A program made the translations under genes and the position numbers. From Mesostigma viride (taxonomy: Eukaryota > Streptophyta > Mesostigmatophyceae > Mesostigmatales > Mesostigmataceae), in the NCBI GenBank assembly GCA_009746045.1, contig RPFO01001309.1, positions 176,539 through 240,538 of the forward strand: a stretch of 64,000 nucleotides of DNA. The letters are read 5' to 3'. How positions within the stretch are numbered: the stretch's first letter is position 1; every line of letters begins with the position of its first letter. The notes under the pieces are model-generated. The model saw only the letters and a program-made list of their open reading frames with translations, was not told where the DNA came from and did no database searches. Shown piece after piece: positions 43,501 to 53,599 of this stretch.

Positions 43501-46154
43501 GAGTCCTTGTAGACCTCACGTATACGGGGTGTGCACACATTGGCCCACGTCTCACCCACTGCATGCACACGCGTACACGTACATAAGTTGGCACGCGCTC
43601 CCTTGGTATCCTTGTGCCCACCGTGCCCCGCGTGCGCCCGCAGCTACGAGGTGACGGACTTCGTCAAGCCGGTGTCGAGCCACGGGCGCACGATCGAGGA
43701 CATCGCGCTCACCGATGAGGAGTTGGGCATGTACCTGGACCTCATGCCCTTCATGAACTCCACGCCCTACCTCGTCTCTTCAGACATGTCGCTCACCAAG
43801 GTAAGGGGGGGGGGGTCGCTTACCAAGGGAAGGGGCAAAGGCGAGGTCAGCGCGGCACATCACGTGGTGGGGTTATGCGGCAGATAAAAAGAGTGCACCG
43901 AGCGTGGATTCGAGCAATTGGATGACGAGCCGAGCAGAGAGGCTGCAGCATGGGGCACGCGCACTAAAGTGGCTGCTCGGTGCACCATGCTGGGGAAAGA
44001 CATTCGGGCACTTCCGATGACATGAGTGGCATGTTTATGCTGGGCATGCTCTCCCAGATGGGTTGTGGCAGGGTGGCTGTGACAAAAGAGCGTGTCCCTC
44101 TGCGCTTGTTGGCAGGGTGCTGTGTCCAATCAGGTCCCGCATGTTGCGCGTGTTGTTGATGCTAACCCCCCATTGCCATGTTTGCTGGCTTTTGGCTGAC
44201 TGGTTGCTGGAATGGATGATTGGTCGTTTGATTGGTTGTTTTGTTGTTGGACGGACGGACGGTCGGTCGGTCGGTCGGTCGGTCGGTCGGTCGGTCGGTC
44301 GGTCGGTCGGTCGGTCGGTCGGTCGGTCGGTCGGTCGGTCGGTCGGTCGGTCGGTCGGTCGGTCGGTCGGTCGGTCGGTCGGTCGGTCGGTCGGTCGGTC
44401 GGTCGGTCGGTCGGTCGGTCGGTCGGTCGGTCGGTCGGTCGGTCGGTCGGTCGGTCGGTCGGTCGGTCGGTCGGTCGGTCGGTCGGTCGGTCGGTCGGTC
44501 GGACGGACGGACGGACGGATGGATGGATGATGTTAATGCAGGTGCACTCCCTCTTCCGTGGCCTGGGCCTGCGCCACCTGGCGGTCATCCCCCACCCCGA
44601 GCGCGTGCTGGGCATCATCACACGCAAGGACATCCTGCCCACGGTACGAGGCAGCCCGTGCGCGCACAAGGCGCACGCACAATGCCAGGGGGCACGCCGT
44701 GGGCGCGTGCAGGCATTGCTATGTGGTCATGTTGGATGCAGGTGTAAAGAGGCACTGTCATTAGCAGTTCAACTGCCTTGGAAAAGAATGGCTGGCAGTT
44801 GTGTACATGGGCAAAGTCATGGCAGGGGGTAGGTGCACCTTATCCGTGCACCTTCTGCGTGCGCGTTGGCATCTCTGGCCCATGAGAGGCACGTACTATC
44901 TTGTACAGGATGTTGGCCATGGGGCGGTTGGCCAGCAGCAAGCATGCGGTGCGTCCAAGGTCCCCATATTGCCACACCGGTGTTTCATGGATCAGGGACG
45001 CAGAGCAGAGCCACATGGAAAAGTGTTGCAGCTGCACAGCCAAGAGCGTTTGTCCGGCAGTGCACACCGCACAGGTTGCATATGCTGCCATCCCATCTGG
45101 GAGTAGCTGGGGATGGGGGTATTTGGTGGGGTGCAGGAGGTGCAGGAGCAATAACAGAGGCAGCCTTGTGGCGCAAGGTATTAGCTCCATTGGGCCATGC
45201 TTTAGATATCTGTCATCTCACACGGTCCTGGCGCCTGGCAGAAATGGCGGTATAATAGCAATGACCTGGCTGGCAGCCTAGGTGTTGATGGGGCATATGC
45301 GACAATACCACCATGTGGCTGCCGCAAGGCCCAGTCAAGGCCATGCGTCACGTGGCTGAGCCTGTGGTGCCAGGAAAGGACTTCCTTATTCATCCCTGTC
45401 TCTGCTGTCACATGGTTGGCACCTTGGTGATCCCTCTCCAGGTCGTGGAACATACGCTGCACCAACGACACCACAGCAAGTCCACCGTAAGTTGACATAC
45501 CACATGTGCCAGCCTGTTATGGCGTAGTACATATGTGCGTGTGATATTGCCTTTGTGCGGTGGTTAGGTGGCTAATTTGCAGATCTTAGGGCGCAACAAC
45601 TGGATGTCAGGACAAAACTATCCTGTTCAGCATTTTCCCGGGTCCTGCCTGGTCTGTTTGTTGTGTTCACCCAGCTAAAAGCAGGCTGGTTATCAAAGCT
45701 ATCCTAGTGCTTGCGGCGCTGCAATTGCATGCTTAGCAAAGCTACAAGGTTTGTTTTGTTGTTCTTTCTTTGAGTGTATGTGCATGTTTCTTTGCATACT
45801 ACTAGTGGTTCTTTGAACTCATCAGGGTTCCTTCAGCATCTTCGCAAGACGGCAGGCAAAGGTTGAGGGTATTTTGAGTGGGGGGGCGGGGTCTGGGAAG
45901 ATTTGTGTGGTTGCAGGGAAATCTGCTCATCCTGCACAAATGCTGAATGAAGTGGCAACGACATGTTGTCTACTTGTTGCTGCACTTGTGGCAATTCATT
46001 GGCACAGATCCACAACGTTGCCCACGCTATCCGGAACCGTGTCGGGCATGATAAACACAAGGGTCCATACTCGGAAGCTGCTGGCTCAGCGGATGACGAA
46101 GAGGGTGGAATGCGCTCACAAGAGCAGGATGACGACTCCAAGTCAGATTACTAG
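34705..46154 (+). CDS. CLC-family anion channel/transporter, 14 exons, 823 residues
   Basis: Exons: 34705-34905, 35516-35588, 37636-38078, 38617-39138, 39640-39711, 40608-40682, 41052-41203, 41699-41963, 42417-42550, 43024-43107, 43644-43800, 44542-44643, 45442-45486, 46008-46154. All introns are GT-AG and every junction keeps phase. The family moves Cl- or NO3- across endomembranes, often exchanged for H+. Signature motifs are GSGIAEVK (residues 154-161), GKEGPMVH with gating Glu198, FALEEV with the proton-path Glu pair 264/265, and GLFVPSILFGAAYGRL with the anion-site Tyr. Two CBS domains follow (about 590-670 and 690-760), ending GLRHLAVIP and GIITRKDIL. SWWRS after the EE pair is typical of plant-type CLCs. 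Serine in G-S-G fits chloride preference by analogy with plant CLCs; Ala replaces the usual Pro. The acidic C-terminal exon (ending DDDSKSDY) is inferred. The alternative is readthrough of exon 13 to TGA at 45,496. Confidence 0.93.
36033..37576 (+). repeat. 1.54 kb array of the 9 bp pyrimidine repeat TTCCCTCCC in CLC intron 2
   Basis: The array is nearly pure TTCCCTCCC. There are three disturbances: about 36,215-36,260, 36,800-36,855 (runs of CCCTCCCTCC) and one short unit at about 37,373. It ends about 60 bp before the intron 2 acceptor at 37,635. The sense strand is all pyrimidine and the antisense strand is GGGAGGGAA, which can form G-quadruplex or triplex structures. The 9 bp period leaves all six frames open, so the very long frames here are artefacts. 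Confidence 0.95.
40541..40587 (+). repeat. CTG/TGC trinucleotide run in CLC intron 5
   Basis: About eleven TGC triplets followed by CCGCCGCTG sit 20-60 bp upstream of the intron 5 acceptor (40,607), in the polypyrimidine-branchpoint zone. This is intronic and not a polyglutamine tract. Confidence 0.9.
43262..43480 (+). repeat. Imperfect CT-rich minisatellite in CLC intron 10
   Basis: Variants of TTTCCTTCCTCCATGGCC recur about eight times with irregular spacing. The tract lies between exon 10 and exon 11 and is non-coding. Confidence 0.75.
44249..44519 (+). repeat. GGTC tetranucleotide microsatellite in CLC intron 11
   Basis: About 60 pure GGTC repeats (about 44,262-44,501) are bordered on both sides by short GGAC runs and on the right by GGAT. 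It lies 20 bp upstream of the exon 12 acceptor (44,541). Frames encoding Ser-Val-Gly-Arg or Pro-Thr-Asp-Arg repeats are artefacts. Confidence 0.95.
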
Positions 46155-46544
46155 ACTGTTTGCTTGGGCTGCCCCGTAGTTTGATATGACCTTGACCCGG
46201 ATGAATGCGTGTGTCTTGGGTGCGAAAAGGGAGCAGAGTATGTGATTGTAGAAGTTTTCCGACTATTTGATGGCCACTGAGTACTCAACCCTGCTGGATG
46301 AGTTTCTCAGTGAGCTTCGGTGGTAAGTATCCATTCAAGGTAAGTATGTTCCTATCAAGGAGACAACCAGCGCAGGCCAGAAATCGGGAAAATCCGGACC
46401 ATGGTAGCTCAAGCCTGCCGTTCTTGTTGTGTAGGTGTCTGCCCCAGGGGGTGGATGGTGCACGGAGTTCCCACCTTGGTTGTTGACGCCTAGTATAACT
46501 TGCAATAAAGTTTTAACTTTTCGGCATTCTACCTAAACGCACTG
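46155..46544 (+). other. CLC 3' flank with possible polyadenylation signal
   Basis: AATAAA occurs at 46,504-46,509, about 350 bp after the inferred stop, and could end the CLC transcript. The flank also holds a truncated copy of the 166 bp SINE-like repeat (46,355-46,432). Confidence 0.4.
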
Positions 46545-47200
46545 TAAGATCATTAAAATAAAAAAAATTAAGTTATAACACGACTTCATTGGGAGATAAT
46601 GTAGCACGTTGTCTCCTTGATAATGTAGCACGTATTCCATTGCTGATGTATGGGGGTGAGCAAAGCCGCAAAAACTAACTAAGAGCTCTACCTCTAAGCT
46701 AATAGTCTAAGATTCAAAAATCCCAGCTACTCTACTCAGTAAAGCGCCCCTTCCGCCTAGGGGGGGGGGCCTTGCCCACAGGGGCTGGCGTGTGGGCCTG
46801 GACAATGGTCTGCCACCTCTTCTTGTCTTGCAGTCCAAGCAAGAGAGAGGGAGGAAATGCGGTGTTAAAACTGGGCTGGGACCGCTAGGTCGGCCAGCAG
46901 CTGATCTGTATCAAGGAGGCAACCGGCACAGGCCAGAAATAGGGAGAATCCAGACCATGGTAGCTCGAGCCTGCCGTTATCTTTTCCGCGTGTGAGTATC
47001 TCATGATGATGAATATGAATGGAAATGTGTAGCGGCCTGGTGCATTGAAATTTGGCTGGCTTACATGTAGAGTTCATGATCTGTATAGTTCATGGCAGGT
47101 CTACGCGCCCTGCGGGGCTTGTCCTTGGGGCCAGGCCAGGTCGGGATACGCCGCGCTGGCCGGCCAAGCCGCTGGGGGCCGTCCAGACCAAGGGCATTGT
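46545..47200 (-). mobile_element. LINE 3' fragment, minus strand, interrupted by a SINE-like repeat
   Basis: The parts 46,545-46,901 and 47,077-47,200 resemble the 3' end of the LINE copies at 54,581-55,000 and 55,662-56,000. Shared words include CCCGCCTAG..GGGGG, CTTGCCCACAGG, GACAATGGTCTGCCACC and CTTGGGGCCAGGCCAGGTC. The 3' tail near 46,560-46,610 carries a mutated form of the CTCCCAACGGAG hairpin. A 166 bp element with a 9 bp duplication splits it. Confidence 0.7.
46911..47076 (+). mobile_element. SINE-like 166 bp repeat, complete copy
   Basis: The copy begins TCAAGGAGGCAACC and ends GGCTTACATGTAGAGTTCA. It is flanked by the exact 9 bp repeat TGATCTGTA (46,902-46,910 and 47,077-47,085). 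Removing it joins the surrounding LINE sequence. It has no terminal inverted repeats, which fits a retroposed short element. GGTAGCTCGAGCCTGCCG could be a degenerate B box, but that is weak. Other copies lie at 46,355-46,432 and 53,933-54,106. Confidence 0.7.
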
Positions 47201-47349
47201 CCTACCTGACTGCCATGATGACGGGTGTGTGGGTAGGTTGCACGCTGTCGGCCCCCGATAGCCCAGGAGAATGTAAAGGCTTCTCCCGGAGCCTGAGGGG
47301 CTTTGGGGGCATACCCAGGGTTCTCCCCCAACCCCCGGCCCCCACACGT

Positions 47350-47963
47350 CCGTCATCATGGCCGAGCATACAACAGTCGTCTTGGATAGTCCGGATGACC
47401 CGGAGTTGCTATCTGCGACTCACCAGACCTGGGCGAGTGAGTCGCGCCACTTGCCTTCGTGGGCTAGTAGGGCACTTAGCTCGCACCAACCACGGGTAGA
47501 CACCTCACGTGGCTCCCCCGCGGGGCTGCGCCCAGCTCAGCCTGGCCGGCACCTCCTTACGTGGGCCGGGCCCAGCAATGCTCGCCGCCGCAAGGCCCGC
47601 ACCTTCAAAGAACAGCTAGTCGCAGACATGGGGGGGCTAGGTCTCTCCGTGATTTGGAACAAGATGATGGACAAGGGCAAGTGGGCCCAGGTCATAGAGG
47701 ACAACGAACCCCCTCCCGTGGGGAAGCGCCCGCGTGTGCAAACTGAACATACGGGAAGCACGCCAGACAGGTCCCCTAGGGTAGCGAGCTTAGACTAGCT
47801 AGTTGGCTTTTGATGTTGTAGATAGATGTTGTAGATAGATTAGACTGGTAGGACTGTTTGCACCCATGATTCCATCCATCCATCCATCCATCAGGGTTAA
47901 TTCTCCGTGACTCCCCAACGGGAGCACGAGTCTAATTAATTAATTAACTAATTAATTAATTCA
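47350..47963 (+). mobile_element. LINE 3' fragment, plus strand, with hairpin and AATT tail
   Basis: The open frame 47,358-47,798 ends with the LINE C-terminus seen elsewhere in this window (AQPGRHLLTW, ARRRKARTFKEQL, LSVIWNKMMDKGKWAQVI). The 3' UTR has five CCAT repeats, then a hairpin at 47,906-47,928 (stem CGTG-A-CTCCC, loop CAAC, GGGAGCACG), then TCTAATTAATTAATTAA. The upstream part is missing (5' truncation). Confidence 0.75.
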
Positions 47964-48179
47964 TTCGCAGGCGAAGTATCCATGTAGAAAGTGCCTCATC
48001 GGGTACTCCGTGGCATGCCTTCAGTGCATGTTCACGCACTTACTACATCCGCCACAATTAGACCAACCCCGAGAAGCCCCAAGTGTACTGGCGGGGCGGG
48101 GACCTTCAGTATGTCAACAAGAAACTGTGGAAGCCCCCCCGGGCTCCCCCGGGATAGAGCACTCAAGCTAGTTGTCTAG

Positions 48180-48890
48180 ATGGGGGCAATCGATTATGGG
48201 ATAGCTTAGGCATTACAGCACTTGAACCTACGGCGCCGAGACGTGGGCACCGTGACGCAGGAGCTGGAGCAACGACTCGACGGCGCCGTCACCAAGATGC
48301 TGCGCAAGGCCCTTAACACCCGGCCCCTTTGGTTTGCACATTAGTAATGAGGATTTGTACGCTGATTTGCCCTATGTTTCCCACATTATTAGGCACAGGC
48401 GCCTGGGCCTAGCCGGGCACCTGGCCCGCACAGATCAGGTAGATACCTCAGATAGACTAGCTGGCACCAAGCCCGCCCAGCCTGGGCGATATGTCCTATC
48501 CTGGCGTGCCCCCGGCCGCGCGCGGCAGGGCCGCCACCCGTGGACATTTCGTGATAGACTTGGCATGGACATGTGCATGCTACACTAGACGTGACGGGCT
48601 CACCCCCGGGCAGCCTCCTGGTTTGTCTGTAATATGGAGGCAGATGGTGCGCAAGGATAGATGGCAAGTAGTGATGAAGGAGACCACCCCCAAGCCTGTG
48701 GGGGCTTCGCGTGTGACCAAGTATGGCATTCATAGCGATTCGGGCCGCGGTGCCCACACCCCTGTAACTAGGACCTCTAAGATAGCTTATACCATCCATC
48801 ATTCCATCCCATGTAGTTCCCCTCCCACTGAGGACTTATGCTCACGTGACGCAGTCACGTGTCTATTAATTAATTAATTACAGCACTTGA
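48180..48890 (+). mobile_element. LINE 3' fragment, plus strand, second tail type
   Basis: Frames broken by shifts carry TVTQELEQRLDGAVTKML, IIRHRRLGLAGHLARTDQVD, PAQPGRYVLSW and LSVIWRQMVRKDRWQVV. These form the same LINE C-terminal series after the RT domain. The 3' end has a perfect 8 bp hairpin, CACGTGAC-GCA-GTCACGTG (48,843-48,861), then TCTATTAATTAATTAATTA. Confidence 0.7.
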
Positions 48891-49529
48891 AATGATATTA
48901 GCGCACAGCGTTATAGTACCTTCAATTAGCTCTGGCACCTTGTGGTCATCAGCTTGCGCCTTAATTAGCCGACGTCTTGAGCCCACCTCACATTTGTAGC
49001 ATAAGCTATGCGTCAGCCTACCTATGGTATTGCACTGCATGGTTGTATTGCACCCGGCCACAGTGTTGCGCCCCGGCATGATGCATTGAAACGACTAAAA
49101 ATGTTGTGTTTGCAACAGCCTCAGTATAAGCATTAGTGTGAAAAGATCTTTATACCTGGGTTAGAGTCTTGACAGATAACTCCACGTCCAGAGCAGCAAT
49201 GAAGATGAAATTCCAACAGTTGAGGGATTGAGTCCCTACCCTTGTTAGACACAACAGACAAGTTGTTTCCAAGTCAACTATCTGTTAGAGTAATAGATGA
49301 CTTCGAGCAAGGGCTGATTGCTTGATGAAACAAGGAAATCCTTGAATTACACCATAGGTTTGGTTCCCACGTAAGCTTCTCTCCACGACCTCCACAAACA
49401 GGATAAAGGTCGATCATCGTGCATCTACGTCGGCCATAAGCCCTGGCAGGCGACCCCCCCCCCCCGCGGCCCCAGCGACTCCAGACGCCCCAGCTTAGGG
49501 GAATATAGCAGTAGTAGTGTAGAATAGAT
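48891..49529. other. No gene identified
   Basis: This is AT-moderate sequence with only short frames. A run of 11 C is found near 49,455. No repeat shared with the rest of the window was recognised. Confidence 0.4.
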
Positions 49530-49945
49530 AGACCGTGGCCATGTACATGTACGCCTCCTAGAGGCACTATCTCAGCTAAGCCACGCGCTTTACTTCATCA
49601 TGTACATGTGTGCCTATTATGAGCCACACCCCAGATGATGCCTAGCTTTATTTAGTTCTGTTGTGCCTATGCAGGGAATAACTCTCTGCTGAGACGCCAT
49701 GCCCTAGCTTCTTTGTATAGCTATGCTGATCTTCCCCCCCATGACAGGCTCCCCCTTCGCTGGGCATAGCTTGAAGATCATGGGGATGCCAGTGCCCTGG
49801 TGCACCTAGAGCAAGGGTCCTTTACATCCCCACCCTTGCAGGAAGTAGCTTAGGATGTATGATAGGCCATACGCCCCCTCTCAAGGGCTATGTGCTACAT
49901 ATACTCCCAACGGAGTTATGTTACAATTCAATTCAATTCAATCGT
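49530..49945 (+). mobile_element. SINE-like element with LINE-type 3' end, intact copy
   Basis: The ~400 bp element contains CATGTACATGTGTGCCTA, GAGCCACACCCCAGATGATG, CTTCCCCCCCATGACAGG and AGAGCAAGGGTC. A second copy occurs at 54,340-54,457 plus 56,928-57,188. Its last 50 bases form a LINE-type hairpin (CTCC-CAAC-GGAG, 49,898-49,920) followed by a CAATT repeat tail. It has no coding capacity. A short element sharing the 3' hairpin of LINEs suggests that it uses the LINE reverse transcriptase. Confidence 0.65.
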
Positions 49946-50688
49946 GCATGCAGAGTCAGCTCAATCCTAATCCGTAAGGACCAATCAAATGCGAGGAAGC
50001 ACTCAAGGTAAGATCCTGTCCTCTAAATTCACAAAACAACACAAGGCCAGCACTACAGAATCTCCGTGACCGGGAACAAAATCCACCAGGTACACAAGTC
50101 TTAAAGAGAATCTATAACTGGCTGAACTGGGCCATTCAAAGTACCCCACGTGGATCAGGCCACGACCAATGAGGGTAGAACAATAATTCAGCAAGTCTAC
50201 TTCGAAGCCTCATAACTTCTAAATTAATTAATTAATTAAACTCGTGCTCCCGTTGGGGAGTCACGGAGCACCGAAGTGCTTTTAATCCCGGCCTGTGTGT
50301 GCACTACAGGAGAAAGGGCAGAGACCCCCAGTCTCCTTCATGCCAAAGGCATGCCACAGCTGCAATCGGGCGCGGCTAGCTAAAAGGACAGGCTAACGAT
50401 CCGGCTAAATAATTGTCCCAAAGAACTCAAAGTAAGATCAACAGTAGGAAAACTTTGGATGTAACATTTGGTTGTTACATGCATGTCATGCTGTGGAGAG
50501 AGCGCTCTGTGGCCTGCCCACTTGCGGCAGTGAGAGAAGCTAGGGCGCCCTCCCTCCTTCTCGCTGTGTATATAGCTAGTAGGGTTGAAGGTTCCTTTAC
50601 ACTGTATTGGCACCCACGTGATGCAGTCACGTGCTTATTAATTAATTAATTACATGGCCACGATGGCTAAGCCTCACTATTCTATGTA
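49946..50688. other. Non-genic DNA with two LINE tail remnants
   Basis: A minus-strand tail (AATT repeats, then the CGTG/CTCCC/CAAC hairpin) lies at 50,221-50,265. A plus-strand tail of the CACGTGA(C/T) type lies at 50,615-50,655. The DNA between them carries no recognised gene and may be truncated LINE or SINE sequence. Confidence 0.55.
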
Positions 50689-51794
50689 CTATTCTGACGT
50701 ACTATGTACTGCTTTAGTCCCCGGGGCTGGTTTTGCTGAGGGTGCTGGGGCATGCAGCGGGGGTCGCCTGCCAGGGCTTGTGGCCGGCGACGTAGATGAC
50801 CGCCCCCCTCCAGTATACCGGCTTCTTTCCTGCCGCTCGGTCTGCCCAGCTCCGGGAGCTGGATGTAGGTCGGCCATAGCTCTAATCGCCGTTGTTGCTG
50901 CGCCAGGGTCAAAGTCGTCGTCCACTGGAGTGTACTGGGAGTCCTCTCGAGCCGCTTCACGGCGTCTGAGGAACTATAGCTTATTAATTGTCCGTCACTG
51001 TTCTCAAAGATGAGCAGCAGTGGCGGGGCGGTCCGCGCCTTCAGTTACCCCGGCCGCCGGCCGGGGAAGGCGAGCGGGGAAGGCGGAGCGGGCCTCCAGC
51101 CATTGAGGCTGCTCACCAATGAGGGCCATGGGGGCCGGAAAGGACTGATTTTGTCCGCAAACGCCTGTGCAAGGCTTCTCGGAGAATGCTTACCTTCCAC
51201 CAAGTGCTTGACGATGACGCTAAGGCAGCGCTTGTCGAGCTCGGCCGGCCCCCTCGCGGAGGTCGAGCGTCTGTTGCTTAATTGAGCTGTGCTGTGATGG
51301 CGGAGGAGCCTGGCGGTGGTGGTGGTGTGGTTCAGCAGCATGATGGCGGCCCAGGTCTGGGTGGGAGGAGTATCACCCGTGCTGGGCCAGCGGGGGCTGG
51401 CTTGGCGGCAATGTCCAGCTTCAGTTCACCGGGCCTGGGCGGTTCGGAGGCCTGCGGTGTTTTGCAGGCACTCCATGGTGATGGCGATGTCCTGGAGGCG
51501 CTTGTTGATGTCACGGAGCTGGGCGGTGATGGCGTCGGTACTTGGTGGCGGTGGTGGCGGTGGAGGTGGAGGAAGGAGCCGGGTGGATACCTGGCGGTGG
51601 AGATGCCGGTGGGGAGCTCGGCATCCATGTGCATCAAAGCTAGATTGCACAGCCATGAATTGGCAGACCTGATTGCGTCGCGGCGCTTCTCCTCCGGTCG
51701 GACCACTTCTCCTGGCCGCCGACGGGCCATAGGCAGGTCCAATCAGGCCGTGGGCGGGGGCGGCGGCGCTCGGGGCCTGAAGACGTAGGCGCAA
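50689..51794 (-). pseudogene. Unidentified ORF remnants, possibly retroelement Gag/ORF1-like
   Basis: Three minus-strand frames follow one another. The first (51,426-51,794) has a poly-Pro tract and a short coiled-coil-like segment, ITAQLRDINKRLQDIAITME. The second (51,045-51,341) has DKRCLSVIVKHLVEGKHSPR and SLAQAFADKI. The last (50,689-50,925) has DDDFDPGAATTAIRAMADLH and a Ser/Pro-rich end. Coiled coil plus low-complexity tail resembles Gag-like proteins of retroelements, but no zinc knuckle is seen. The family is unknown. Confidence 0.35.
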
Positions 51795-51896
51795 CTAGTT
51801 TGCGGTGACCATCATTGCGGGGATCCGATACGACACTTGGGGTGGTCAGCGTACGGGAATCGATGACGGAAGAACGCCAGCATTGGCCATGCCGGT

Positions 51897-52009
51897 ACTC
51901 GATCCCCCGCGGGGCGGTGTGTTTGCTTGGACTACATACTTTGTGCGTAAGTTATGCACAAGCTAGTGCATGTCCGTAGTCCAAGCAAACACACCGCCGG
52001 CGGGGGAGT
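51897..52009. repeat. Long inverted repeat with 20 bp perfect arms
   Basis: The arms GGTGTGTTTGCTTGGACTAC (51,916-51,935) and its complement (51,976-51,995) enclose a 40 base loop. Outer arms CCCCCGC and GCGGGGGAGT add partial pairing beyond a small bulge. The loop itself can form TTGTGC/GCACAA. It is not next to a recognised gene end. Confidence 0.8.
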
Positions 52010-52086
52010 ACTTACCGAGCAAGCGCCGCCCAGCGCGCGGGGCCCGCAAAGGTCCGCTAGCACAATTCAGGTGGCTAATTAGCAAA

Positions 52087-52390
52087 CACTGAGCGTATTG
52101 GCAGCTGTCAAGTCACCCTCCGAGTCAGTGAGTAGTTGCTCAAGGAGGGGGGTGTTGGCATTGCTATCGCCGGTTAGCCGCAGCGCGTACATGCACCCCC
52201 CGCGGCCCACGGGCAGCCGGGTCGCATTGGCATCCACCAAGATGCAGCAACGATGTTTTGACGTGGGATTTGTCGCTCAAGGTCGAGCAACTGGTTGAAA
52301 AACGCTTCGTGCCGTCTTGTACAGGGTGCCCAGCGTGTGGGGCACTTACCCGACAAGGACCGAGAGCATAATGGGGGGCCGTCCTTCAAG
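52087..52390 (-). pseudogene. LINE endonuclease (APE-type) fragment
   Basis: The minus-strand frame RRHEAFFNQLLDLERQIPRQ resembles the helix before the Asp-x-Asn motif of LINE endonucleases. After a frameshift, VDANATRLPVGRGG carries the DxN motif itself. It continues LRLTGDSNANTPLLEQLLTD, a typical following segment. Coding is broken and the piece is isolated from any RT on this strand. Confidence 0.5.
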
Positions 52391-52475
52391 GGAGCGGAAG
52401 TGCGGCTGCAGGAATGAGATTAGGCATAGTACTCCGTGGCATGCGCCCATGCGCATGACACCGGCAAGTACTTAC

Positions 52476-52477
52476 TG

Positions 52478-52537
<60 letters not shown>

Positions 52538-52553
52538 TTTACTTACTTACTTA

Positions 52554-52639
<86 letters not shown>

Positions 52640-52652
52640 CAGTACTTACTTA
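52476..52652 (+). repeat. ACTT tetranucleotide microsatellite
   Basis: About 43 repeats of ACTT are present with two ATTT interruptions (near 52,536 and 52,552). The tract is non-coding. Confidence 0.95.
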
Positions 52653-52749
52653 CTTGACGGATGCATAGCGGGCGGGGTCGCAGTTGTCACGCAGGGCTTG
52701 CCTGGCCTGGATGACGGCAGGGAGCCGATGCATGCGCTTGTGAACCGGA

Positions 52750-53599
52750 ACTATAGATAGCTAGCATCATCCATTCCATCCCACGTTCACCTCACGTGGC
52801 CCCTAGCTCCGCAGGGCTGCGAGTCTGCGACCAGCTCAGCCTGGCAGGCACCTCCTCATGCACTTGGGGGCCACGCCCAGCAATGCTAGATGCCGCAAGG
52901 CCCGCACTTTCAAAGAACAGCTAGTACTAAGAGGACATGGGGGGCCTACTAAGGCCTCTCCGTGATTTGGAATATAAGATGATGGGCAAGACCAAGTGGG
53001 CTCAGGTCATAATATTAGAGGATCGACAACGACCCCCTTCCAGTCAGGGGAAGCGCCAGCGCCGTTTGCCGGCAAACGCAGGAAGCATGCTAGACAAGAC
53101 CCCCAGGGTCGAGGGCACCATAGATATAGAGTTAGATTGTTTTTGTAGATAGATTAGTTAGACCGGTAGGATTGCGTGTACATACCCATCCATCCATCCA
53201 TCCATCCATCCATCCATCCATCCATCCATCCATCCATCCATCCATCCATCCATCCATCCATCCATCCATCCATCCATCCATCCATCCATCCATCCATCCA
53301 TCCATCCATCCATCCATCCATCCATCCATCCATCCATCCATCCATCCATCCATCCATCCATCCATCCATCCATCCATCCATCCATCCATCCATCCATCCA
53401 TCCATCCATCCATCCATCCATCCATCCGGCCATCCATCCATCCATCCATCCATCCATCCATCCATCCATCCATCCATCCATCCATCCATCCATCCATCCA
53501 TCCATCCATCCATCCATCCATCCATCCATCCATCCATCCATCGGGGTTAATGCTCCGTGACTCCCCAACGGGAGCACGAGACTAATTAATTAATTAATA
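52750..53599 (+). mobile_element. LINE 3' fragment with expanded CCAT tract, hairpin and AATT tail
   Basis: The 52,790-53,130 part matches the LINE C-terminus at 47,500-47,790 (CACCTCC, CCCAGCAATGCTAG, GGCCTCTCCGTGATTTGG, AAGTGGGCTCAGGTC). The 3' UTR then has about 88 CCAT units (53,188-53,542) with one GCC interruption. The 47.9 kb copy has five units. The hairpin (53,556-53,578) and an AATT tail follow. The two copies share the order coding, CCAT, hairpin, tail. Confidence 0.8.
53188..53542 (+). repeat. CCAT tetranucleotide microsatellite within LINE 3' UTR
   Basis: About 88 repeats of CATC/CCAT are present, interrupted once at about 53,427 (CCGGCC). Frames encoding Ile-His-Pro-Ser or Met-Asp-Gly-Trp repeats are artefacts of the repeat. 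Confidence 0.95.

Noticed and set aside
44212-44832. Ser-Val-Gly-Arg and Pro-Thr-Asp-Arg repeat proteins
   Set aside because: This is translation of the GGTC microsatellite inside CLC intron 11, not a gene.
53132-53585. Met-Asp-Gly-Trp and Ile-His-Pro-Ser repeat proteins
   Set aside because: This is translation of the CCAT microsatellite in a LINE 3' UTR.
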